Shown in pieces: positions 26,093-33,259 of a DNA stretch of 64,000 bases. The notes under the pieces are model-generated. The model worked only from the letters and a program-made list of their open reading frames with translations. It searched no databases and had not been told where the DNA came from. The DNA comes from Aureliella sp046290675 (lineage in GTDB: Bacteria > Planctomycetota > Planctomycetia > Pirellulales > Pirellulaceae), in the NCBI GenBank assembly GCA_046290675.1, contig JBKAHA010000002.1:1-64000 (forward strand), written 5' to 3'. Position numbers and translations under genes: made by a program. The first letter of the stretch is position 1, and every line of letters begins with the position of its first letter.

Positions 26093-26965
26093 ATGAAAGT
26101 TGGTGGGTTTACCATCGTTCGAAATGCGGTGCTCTACGATTATCCGATTGTTGAGAGTATTCGTTCCGCTTTGCCGCTCGTCGACGAAATGATCGTGGCT
26201 GTCGGAAAAAGCGCCGATACAACTCGAGATCTGGTTGCGAGTATCAATGATCCCAAGATTCGAATTGTGGATACCGTTTGGGACGAGAGCGTGAGAACCG
26301 GTGGTCATGTTCTCGCACAGCAGACGGATATAGCCATGGAGCATTCCGATGGTGACTGGCTCCTGTACTTGCAAGCCGATGAAGTGTTGCATGAGACGGA
26401 CTATCAAGGCATTCGCAAGTCGATGTCCCAGTACCGGGACCACGCGTCGATAGAAGGGCTCTCGTTTCGATATCATCATTTTCGAGCAGACTACGGGATT
26501 CGTGATCCCCTGCCCTACCGCAAGCAAACACGGATCATTCGGCCAGGCATAGGTATTCATTCGCATGGCGATGCCTGTGGTTTTCGTCGTGATGGCAAAA
26601 GACTGAAAACAGCAGCCACAGGCGCCTGGGTTTACCACTACGGCTACGTCCGACCTCCGAAGAAGCTAGCAGCGAAGATGGACTACTTTACCAGCCTCTA
26701 TCAAGATCGATACGTTGAACCTGGGCAAGAAGATCCTGATCTACAATACATCCTAGATCTAGGTGTGTGCGAGCGCTTCCACGGCAGTCACCCCGAAGTC
26801 ATGCAGCAACGCATCGCAGGAAAAGATTGGGAAACTCCGGACATCATCCTAATGTCACGGTGGAGGAATCCTAAATTCTGGGGCGGACTGTGGCACAAGA
26901 ACTCACGCACAATTCGGCGATGGAAAGATCGACTGTCCGGAGGGCAACGCCGCGCGGCGGCCTAG
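26093..26965 (+). CDS. GT2 family glycosyltransferase
   Basis: This 290-residue inverting glycosyltransferase begins with VGGFTIVRNAVLYDYPIVES and MIVAVGKSADTTRDL, and has WLLYLQADEVLHE where QADEV takes the place of the DxD metal site. ATG 26093 has AAGGAAGG before it and is preferred to the TTG at 26072. It follows the GT9 gene closely on the same strand and likely shares its transcript. The sugar is unknown. Confidence 0.85.
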   Translation: MKVGGFTIVRNAVLYDYPIVESIRSALPLVDEMIVAVGKSADTTRDLVASINDPKIRIVDTVWDESVRTGGHVLAQQTDIAMEHSDGDWLLYLQADEVLHETDYQGIRKSMSQYRDHASIEGLSFRYHHFRADYGIRDPLPYRKQTRIIRPGIGIHSHGDACGFRRDGKRLKTAATGAWVYHYGYVRPPKKLAAKMDYFTSLYQDRYVEPGQEDPDLQYILDLGVCERFHGSHPEVMQQRIAGKDWETPDIILMSRWRNPKFWGGLWHKNSRTIRRWKDRLSGGQRRAAA

Positions 26966-27041
26966 TCGCAAACCTAGCCATTCGAAGCATTGCGATTTTC
27001 GAACGCAAACTATCTCGTAAATCTGCGAAAATGACAGGTTC

Positions 27042-27332
27042 ATGTACGCTGAAACTAGACCTGAAGAATTGACGCTCCGCGACCACTTGGCTCGTGATCG
27101 CACCCTGCTCGCGAACGAAAGAACGCTTCTGGCCTATATGAGGACCGGCTTCGGTTTCATTGCCGGCGGCGGAACGCTAGTGAAGTTCTTCCCCGAGGAC
27201 ATGGCATTGCGGGTTATTGGTTTCGCTCTGGTGGCTGCCGGAGTCGTCACTGCCGTGGCTGGGGTCGTGAGATTTTTTCAGATCCGCGCCCGCATGAAGC
27301 TGATATTGAAGCAGCCTATGAACTCACAGTAA
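27042..27332 (+). CDS. DUF202 (YidH-like) inner-membrane protein
   Basis: The 96-residue protein matches DUF202: a charged start, then the conserved LARDRTLLANERTLLAYMRTGFGFIAGGGTL and two further hydrophobic stretches (about residues 63-88). Such proteins have two to three membrane helices and no known enzymatic role. It stands alone after the GT2 gene. Confidence 0.85.
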   Translation: MYAETRPEELTLRDHLARDRTLLANERTLLAYMRTGFGFIAGGGTLVKFFPEDMALRVIGFALVAAGVVTAVAGVVRFFQIRARMKLILKQPMNSQ

Positions 27333-27397
27333 GTGGGATGGACGGTCGAGCTGTTGTTCCGAGGCTAATGCAAAACGTCTTCGATTCTCAGAAGGTT

Positions 27398-27907
27398 CTA
27401 AACGTTCTGGCTTGCTTCGACGGCCATCTGATCGCAGCGTTCGTTTTCAGGGTGGCCGCTGTGTCCTTTCACATGATGAAAGCGAACATCATGCTTGCCG
27501 TTCAATACGTCCAGTTGCTTCCATAGCTCGACGTTTTTGACGGGCTTTTTCTTGCCGCCTTCGTTACGCATCCAACCATTCTTTTTCCACCCAATAACCC
27601 ACTTTTGCAATCCTTGCAGGACATAACTGCTATCGGAGTAGAGGTCGACGCGGCAGCGTTTCTTCAACGCGGTTAGGCCTTCGATGACGGCTTGCATCTC
27701 CATGCGATTGTTGGTGGATTCCCTTTCGCCACCCGATCCAGTCAGTTCCTTCTGTGTCTTGACGTCGCGCAGAATGAAAGCCCACCCACCAGGGCCTGGA
27801 TTACCACTGCAGGCGCCGTCGGTATAGAGCTCGACGTGTCGAAGAGGCGTGGGAGACGAAGAGCTCAATTGGGTGCTTTCCTGAATGAGGGAGGACAAAG
27901 AAATCAA
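27398..27907 (-). CDS. rnhA: ribonuclease HI
   Basis: The 169-residue enzyme cleaves RNA in RNA-DNA hybrids. All four acidic metal ligands are visible: Asp in YTDGACSGNPG, Glu in TNNRMEMQAV, Asp in DLYSDSSYVL and the final Asp in PENERCDQMA, with the active-site histidine in KGHSGHP. A basic protrusion KKNGWMRNEGGKKKP matches the hybrid-binding handle. The core starts at about residue 23 after a Ser/Thr-rich leader. The apparent start is TTG 27907. The gene follows the cystathionine gamma-synthase-family gene on the same strand; the 46 bases between their stop and start contain a 23-bp tandem duplication. Confidence 0.93.
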   Translation of the reverse strand: MISLSSLIQESTQLSSSSPTPLRHVELYTDGACSGNPGPGGWAFILRDVKTQKELTGSGGERESTNNRMEMQAVIEGLTALKKRCRVDLYSDSSYVLQGLQKWVIGWKKNGWMRNEGGKKKPVKNVELWKQLDVLNGKHDVRFHHVKGHSGHPENERCDQMAVEASQNV

Positions 27908-27924
27908 CCGAAAGCCGGCAAACG

Positions 27925-27970
27925 CGCTGCTATTGAACGCAGGCCAACGCTGCTATTGAACGCAGGCCAA
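27925..27970. repeat. perfect 23-bp tandem duplication at a gene end
   Basis: The unit CGCTGCTATTGAACGCAGGC plus CAA occurs at 27925-27947 and again at 27948-27970. It spans the last codons and stop of the upstream PLP-enzyme gene (27953), so the end of that frame is copied just downstream, including the stop. A recent slippage event is the likely origin. Confidence 0.8.
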
Positions 27971-29101
27971 CGCTTGGTCTAGATCTTCGATCAAGTCTTC
28001 AGAATCCTCAAGACCTACTGAAAGACGAATGAGTCCGTCAGTGATACCAGCCTCCTTACGGGCGGCCGCATCATAGCTCGCATGGGACATCGACGCAGGT
28101 TGCTCGATCAAGGATTCAACCGCACCTAGGCTCACTGCTAAATGGAAGAGCTTCGTTGATTTGACGATCTGCTTAGTCTGCTCAAAATCGCCGTCTGCCT
28201 CAAATGTAATCATGCCGCCGAAGCCTCCATCCAGCAGTTGGCAAGCTCGAGCATGGTCCGCATGCTCTTTGAGTCCCGGGTACAAAACCTGCTTTACGCG
28301 TGGATGAGATGCAAGATGTTCTGCAATCCTAAGTGCAGATCGCGATTGTTCTCGAACACGAAGATCAAGCGTTTTGATACCCCGACCGAGGAGCAGTGAA
28401 TCGAAGGGCGATAGAACCGCACCCGTCGCATTTTGAATAAAGTAAAGTCGGTCGTGTAATTCCTTCTCGCGACTTACCAAAGCGCCAGCCAAACAATCAC
28501 TGTGTCCGGCCAAATACTTGGTTGCTGAGTGCATCACAAGATCGGCACCCATTTCCAGTGGACGCATGAGTGCAGGAGTGGCAAAAGTGTTGTCGACACC
28601 CACAAGTAAATCACAGTCACGTGCTGTTTGGATCAGCGACGGTAGATCCGGCACGGTCAGTCTCGGATTACCAATACTCTCTAGCCAAAGCATCTTGGTA
28701 TTGGGTCGCCGATGCTGTTGGATGGACTGCGGGTCATCCAGATCGATCAACGACACATCGATGCCGGCTTTGTCGCAGATTTGGTGAAAGAGTCGATAAC
28801 TGCCACCGTAAATATCCATTCCGGCAAGTAAATGATCGCCGGCTGAGAGCAGCATGGTGGCGCAGTGTGTCGCGGCCATGCCGCTGGCAAACGCGAGTGC
28901 GCCGGCCCCCGATTCAAGCGACGCGATCGTCTGCTCGACTGCTGTACGCGTTGGATTGCCGCTGCGCGAGTAATCGAACGTCCCCCATTCACCTGCTCCG
29001 GGTTGCACATAGGTGCTGGCGACGTGGATCGGAGGTACAACAGCGCCCGTCTGAGGATCAGGTTCGTTGCCGACGTGGATGGCTCGGGTGCGAAATTTCA
29101 A
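27953..29101 (-). CDS. cystathionine gamma-synthase/beta-lyase family PLP enzyme
   Basis: The 382-residue protein is a trans-sulfuration PLP enzyme (Cys/Met metabolism family). It begins MKFRTRAIHVGNEPDPQTGAVVPPIHVASTY, and the PLP lysine is in HSATKYLAGHSD. GSYRLFHQICDKAGI and GNPRLTVPDLP are family segments. The set is compatible with cystathionine gamma-synthase (homocysteine pathway) or gamma-lyase; sequence alone does not settle the reaction. The start is a TTG at 29101, which directly gives the conserved N-terminus. A second family member sits 93 bases upstream on the same strand, so the two probably act in one pathway. Confidence 0.85.
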   Translation of the reverse strand: MKFRTRAIHVGNEPDPQTGAVVPPIHVASTYVQPGAGEWGTFDYSRSGNPTRTAVEQTIASLESGAGALAFASGMAATHCATMLLSAGDHLLAGMDIYGGSYRLFHQICDKAGIDVSLIDLDDPQSIQQHRRPNTKMLWLESIGNPRLTVPDLPSLIQTARDCDLLVGVDNTFATPALMRPLEMGADLVMHSATKYLAGHSDCLAGALVSREKELHDRLYFIQNATGAVLSPFDSLLLGRGIKTLDLRVREQSRSALRIAEHLASHPRVKQVLYPGLKEHADHARACQLLDGGFGGMITFEADGDFEQTKQIVKSTKLFHLAVSLGAVESLIEQPASMSHASYDAAARKEAGITDGLIRLSVGLEDSEDLIEDLDQALACVQ

Positions 29102-29194
29102 CGGTCTAGTTTCAGGTTAGAGAGAGGAGCCGCTAAGTGGCATGGCTGACGTAAGCTGCCCATCTGTTGGCGGGCATCCAATCGACAAAGCTGC

Positions 29195-30484
29195 TTAGCC
29201 GTCGAGTGCTTGTTTCAGATCCGCAATGAGATCATCGGTGTTTTCGATCCCACAAGCCATTCGAATCATGTTGTCTGGAATTCCAAACTTCTTGCGATTT
29301 TCCGGAGTTTGGTGGTAATAGCTCATCAACAACGGCTGCTCGATTAAGGTTTCTACGCCACCAAGGCTAGGACCAATCTTGGCGATTTCAACGCGGTCCA
29401 CAATCTCGGCCGTCTGTTGCCAGTCGGCGTCTTTTACGAGGAAGGTAACCAGTCCCCCGAATCCCTTCATGCTGCGTGCTGCAATTTCATGTGTCGGATG
29501 CGAGGTCAGGCCGGGATAGAAGACTTTTTCGACACGCGGGTGGTCATGTAGGAATTGGGCGATTGCCATGCCGTTCTCGTTGTGGCGTTGCATCCGCAGT
29601 TCGAATGTTTTTAAGCCACGCTGCAGGAGGTAGAGGCTATGTGGTGCGTTGATGCCACCCATGACGCCACGCAGATTGCGTACTTCTTCAAGCTTTTCGT
29701 GACTTCCGGCAATGGAGCCCGCGAGGAGGTCATTGTGACCGCCGAGATATTTGGTCGCCGAATGCAATACATAGTCGACGCCGTATTCGATTGGCCGCAA
29801 GTTGTACGGCGTTGCTAGAGTCGCGTCAATCAATGTCTCGACTTCGTGCTCTTTCCCTAGAGCAACAAATTGCTCTAAGTCGACGCAGGTCAACTGCGGG
29901 TTTGTCGGAGATTCACTGACCAACATCTTGGTTTTTGGTGTGATGGCTGCTTCCATCGCCTGGAAATCGCCGGTTGGTACTTGGTGCGTAACAACGCCGA
30001 AGCGGGACAAGTGCTTGAAGCAGAATTCGCGACTGCGGTGATAACATTGATCAAAGAATACGATCTCGTCGCCCGCGTTTAGCTTGGCCATCAGGAGGCC
30101 GACGATCGCCGCCATACCGCTGGAATAGACGATGGCTTCCTCGGCGCCTTCGAGTGCTGCCAATTTCGCCTCGACAACCCGTTCATTCGGATTGCCATAG
30201 CGGCCGTATTCTTCTCGCTTCTCATCGTTCTCGAGGAAGTCGATGATCGCGCGAGAGTCTTTGAAGGTGTACGTCGAACTACATACGATGGAATCGGTGA
30301 TGGCGTCGGATGGTTTGACACGGGCCTCGCCGCCGTGCACGCTGATCGTCGATGGACCCCGCGCTGGCGTCGAACTTGGTTTTGACTCCGCGCCGGTGTT
30401 GCAACTCGGCGAGCTTTCTGGGGGACTCGCATTGTTCTCGGCGGGAGTATTCTCTGATTTGGTCATTGCGGTAGGTGTGCTCAT
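29195..30484 (-). CDS. second PLP-dependent trans-sulfuration enzyme, plant-type cystathionine gamma-synthase-like
   Basis: This 429-residue enzyme has an N-terminal low-complexity tail of about 45 residues (Pro/Ser/Glu-rich) before the family core TISVHGGEARVK. The PLP lysine is in HSATKYLGGHNDLLAGSI; YGNPNERVVEAKLAALEGAE and GVETLIEQPLLMSYY are further hallmarks. The overall resemblance, as I recall it, is to plant cystathionine gamma-synthase, which uses O-phosphohomoserine. AGAGGA precedes ATG 30484. It is the first gene of a pair with the next enzyme, probably giving homocysteine and methionine. A terminator hairpin sits in its leader. Confidence 0.82.
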   Translation of the reverse strand: MSTPTAMTKSENTPAENNASPPESSPSCNTGAESKPSSTPARGPSTISVHGGEARVKPSDAITDSIVCSSTYTFKDSRAIIDFLENDEKREEYGRYGNPNERVVEAKLAALEGAEEAIVYSSGMAAIVGLLMAKLNAGDEIVFFDQCYHRSREFCFKHLSRFGVVTHQVPTGDFQAMEAAITPKTKMLVSESPTNPQLTCVDLEQFVALGKEHEVETLIDATLATPYNLRPIEYGVDYVLHSATKYLGGHNDLLAGSIAGSHEKLEEVRNLRGVMGGINAPHSLYLLQRGLKTFELRMQRHNENGMAIAQFLHDHPRVEKVFYPGLTSHPTHEIAARSMKGFGGLVTFLVKDADWQQTAEIVDRVEIAKIGPSLGGVETLIEQPLLMSYYHQTPENRKKFGIPDNMIRMACGIENTDDLIADLKQALDG

Positions 30485-30567
30485 GGGTCCTCTGCCAGCC
30501 TTCTTGGCCCAGTGCGATGAAGTTGATTGGATAGGGTTGGCTCACGAATCCCAATTCGACGGGACAT

Positions 30568-30605
30568 AAAAAAAGCCGCAACCCAAGAGTCATTGGATTG
30601 CGGCT
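30568..30605 (-). terminator. intrinsic terminator, possible attenuator of the trans-sulfuration operon
   Basis: On the minus strand a 13-bp stem (AGCCGCAATCCAA pairing with TTGGGTTGCGGCT, one G-U) with a 6-base loop is followed by seven T. It ends about 84 bases before the start codon of the methionine-pathway gene. It could end the transcript of the upstream hypothetical gene (stop at 30871, 265 bases away) or act as an attenuator in the operon leader. The sequence 30606-30870 upstream shows no riboswitch class I can name. Confidence 0.75.
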
Positions 30606-30870
30606 GTTGCTTACTTCGTTGAAGAGATCGCTAGCTGAGGATGAGTTGTACTCAACTGAGCCGGCTGATCTATTCGGTGGCACTTTAGCAGTAAGGCTGC
30701 AAGCGGCCGCAAATCCCATTGACCCCATCACTTTAGCCATGGCATTGAGGGCTGGCAAGCGTTTATTGACTGGTTTGACTGGTGCGAGTCAAAGATTGAA
30801 TCTATTGGTTTAGATCTATGTGTCCGAGGCTAGTGCGAGGGTTGGGAAAGCTATGAGCATCTTATGGATG

Positions 30871-31524
30871 CTACGGACGTTGGTTTGGATCCACGATTCC
30901 AGGCGGTTTTGCCGGAGCCTGGTTCACCTGGAAATTGCGAATTGGTCCTCCCCCAGCGTACACCAGTCGGCCGGATTGTGGGCGGCCAGCTGATTCCGCG
31001 GTGCGATCCCAAGGCACGGCGTACGCAGCGAAGATGCCTTTGGCGGCGTCAGTCACGTAAACCAGCGAAGCTCCAGGACGGGCGCCGCCGGCCGTAATGT
31101 TGGTTACCGCCGCTCCTGTCACCATGATGTATTGCGAGTTCTTTCCACCCCCTCCAAATTGGGGCGTAATGTTGGCAACAAACCTGGCTCCAAAGGTGCC
31201 TGTCCTAGGGTAGTAGACTAAGCACTGTAGGTCGCCGGTGAGAAAGTCCAAAAAGAAGATGCCTTCGGCGTCATCGGTCACGGGACCCGTTGCAACCGCC
31301 ATTGTGTCCGACGCAGATGCGGTCGCTGCCAGAATCGGAGAAAGCTCTTGCCGATCGTTTTGGCCCAGCCAGAAACCGGCACCAACCGCAGAGCAAGTCA
31401 AAAAGCAGGTCACGATGATCGTGCCAAAATGCTTGCTGGATCGATTCCTCGCGTCATTGGGCTGCCGAGGATTGGCTTCGGCGCCAGTGGTGGCGTTTTC
31501 TACGGACGGCGATTGGGGGCGCAT
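30871..31524 (-). CDS. hypothetical membrane-anchored protein
   Basis: I do not recognise the family. The protein has a charged, low-complexity N-terminus, a hydrophobic helix at about residues 33-55 (TIIVTCFLTCSAVGAGFWLG), then a soluble domain with beta-rich segments such as DAEGIFFLDFLTGDLQCLVYY and GARPGASLVYVTDAAKGIFAAYAV, and a proline-rich tail. AGGAG precedes ATG 31524 by seven bases, so I prefer it to the upstream in-frame starts. Its neighbours (DUF1501 and PSCyt1 genes upstream, PLP genes downstream) do not explain it. Confidence 0.6.
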   Translation of the reverse strand: MRPQSPSVENATTGAEANPRQPNDARNRSSKHFGTIIVTCFLTCSAVGAGFWLGQNDRQELSPILAATASASDTMAVATGPVTDDAEGIFFLDFLTGDLQCLVYYPRTGTFGARFVANITPQFGGGGKNSQYIMVTGAAVTNITAGGARPGASLVYVTDAAKGIFAAYAVPWDRTAESAGRPQSGRLVYAGGGPIRNFQVNQAPAKPPGIVDPNQRP

Positions 31525-31749
31525 GCTCATACTCCTAAATAGTGGGTCCACTAGATGGAAGTATATCGGTGCTAGTCAGTTGAAGTCACGATCAGTTCTC
31601 GCGTGATTGCGACAAAATGGGCGAGCTAGTAGTCGAGTAGATGGGCTTTCTCGCCACAATTGTCCGAGTCGCAATGCGAATGCATGACACCGGATTCTTT
31701 TTTAAAAACGAATGCGAAATGCCAAGGTTATTCGGACACCTCGGCGAAC

Positions 31750-33201
31750 TTAGGCGATGATTTCGCGGATCGGGTCGACGTGTTCGACGCCGACTAGCTT
31801 CTGATCCAAGCCACTGTAGAAGTAGCTAAGGTGGTTCGGGTCCAGGCCGAGTTGCTGAAGAATCGTAGCGTGAAGATTCTTCACATGCAGAGGTTTCTCT
31901 ACAGCCGCAGATCCAAGTTCATCCGTGGTACCCACACTAACGCCACCTTTGATGCCGCCGCCGGCCATCCACATCGTGAATCCGTATGAGTTGTGATCGC
32001 GGCCCGAACCCTTCGCATATTCGGCAGTGGGTTGGCGGCCGAATTCGCCACCCCAAACAACCAGCGTTGAATCAAGCAATCCACGACGTTTGAGATCCTT
32101 AAGCAGTGCAGCAATCGGTTTATCGGTTGCACCAGCGTGTTTATTGTGGTTGATTTCCAAGTCGCCGTGTGCGTCCCAGTTGTCGTCATTGTGGGCTCCG
32201 CCGCTGTAGAGTTGAATGCATCGAACACCGCGTTCCACTAGGCGACGCGCGATGATACACCTCCGCCCGAAATCGTCTGTCTTGGGTTGATTGACACCGT
32301 AGAGGTCAAACGTTTCTTCGTCTTCGGTGCTCAAATCGACCGCTTCGGGTGCCGACTCTTGCATCTTGTAGGCTAATTCATAGCTCGAGATCCTTGCCGC
32401 CAGGTCGCTTTGGTCCGCATGGGCCGCGAAATGCCGACCGTTAATGGATCCGATCGTGTCCAGCATTTCTCGCTGGACCGCTCGCGATGTGTCTTTTGGC
32501 GACTGCAAATCTAGGATCGGAGAACCCTCACTACGCAAAACGGTGCCCGCATATGTCGCCGGCATGTAGCCACTCGACCAGTTTTTTGCGCCGCTGATGG
32601 GACCGCCTTTGGGGTCTAGCATGACCACAAAGCCGGGCAAATTTTGATTCACGGTGCCCAGGCCGTAATTGACCCAAGAACCGAGCGCGGGAGAGCCGCT
32701 CAAGATCTTGCCTGAATTCATCATCAGCATTGCGGATCCGTGGATCGGCGAATCGGCGGTCATGGAGTGCACAAACGCGATGTCGTCGACGCACGTGGCG
32801 ACGTTGGGGAACAGGTCGCTCACCCATTTGCCGCACTCTCCGTACTGTTTGAATTTCCATCGGGGCTCGACAACACGGCCCTCGTTTCTGTGCCCACCGC
32901 GTCCAAAGGTTTTGACATTGATCGTCTTGCCGTCCATACCGACCATGCTTGGTTTGTAATCGAACGTATCAATGTGGCTCGGTCCGCCGTACATGAACAA
33001 GAAGATGATGCTCTTTGCTTTTGGAGCGAAATGGGGCGGCTTCTCGGCCAGCGGATTCGCCGAGACTTCCGAAGCACTTGCTTTGGAACCGAAGAATCCG
33101 TCTTGAGCGAGCATGGTTGACAACGCGGCGGCGCCAAAACCCGCTCCGGTCTGCCACAGGAATTCTCGCCGCACGCGGCCGCAAAAATCTCGTTTTTTCA
33201 T
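31750..33201 (-). CDS. DUF1501 domain protein with Tat signal
   Basis: The 483-residue protein starts with a twin-arginine signal (RVRREFLWQTGAGFGAAALS) and belongs to the DUF1501 family, which has an alkaline-phosphatase/sulfatase-like fold. Visible family segments are KSIIFLFMYGGPSHIDTFDYKP and LVVWGGEFGRQPTAEYAKGSGRDHN, with likely metal-binding histidines and aspartates. DUF1501 genes nearly always pair with DUF1549/DUF1553 (PSCyt1) genes in planctomycetes, as here, where the PSCyt1 gene lies 58 bases upstream. The joint role is unknown, thought to be extracellular degradation or redox processing. Confidence 0.9.
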   Translation of the reverse strand: MKKRDFCGRVRREFLWQTGAGFGAAALSTMLAQDGFFGSKASASEVSANPLAEKPPHFAPKAKSIIFLFMYGGPSHIDTFDYKPSMVGMDGKTINVKTFGRGGHRNEGRVVEPRWKFKQYGECGKWVSDLFPNVATCVDDIAFVHSMTADSPIHGSAMLMMNSGKILSGSPALGSWVNYGLGTVNQNLPGFVVMLDPKGGPISGAKNWSSGYMPATYAGTVLRSEGSPILDLQSPKDTSRAVQREMLDTIGSINGRHFAAHADQSDLAARISSYELAYKMQESAPEAVDLSTEDEETFDLYGVNQPKTDDFGRRCIIARRLVERGVRCIQLYSGGAHNDDNWDAHGDLEINHNKHAGATDKPIAALLKDLKRRGLLDSTLVVWGGEFGRQPTAEYAKGSGRDHNSYGFTMWMAGGGIKGGVSVGTTDELGSAAVEKPLHVKNLHATILQQLGLDPNHLSYFYSGLDQKLVGVEHVDPIREIIA

Positions 33202-33259
33202 GACTGATTCTTTATCGCTGGTTGAATTGGATATCGAGAATCTGTTCGATAGTTCAGTG

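Noticed and set aside
30279..30758. Minus-strand frame upstream of the plant-type PLP gene that looks protein-like at its start
   Set aside because: It reads straight through the terminator hairpin and into the next gene in another register, so it cannot be a clean small gene as it stands; the first 50 codons remain an open question.
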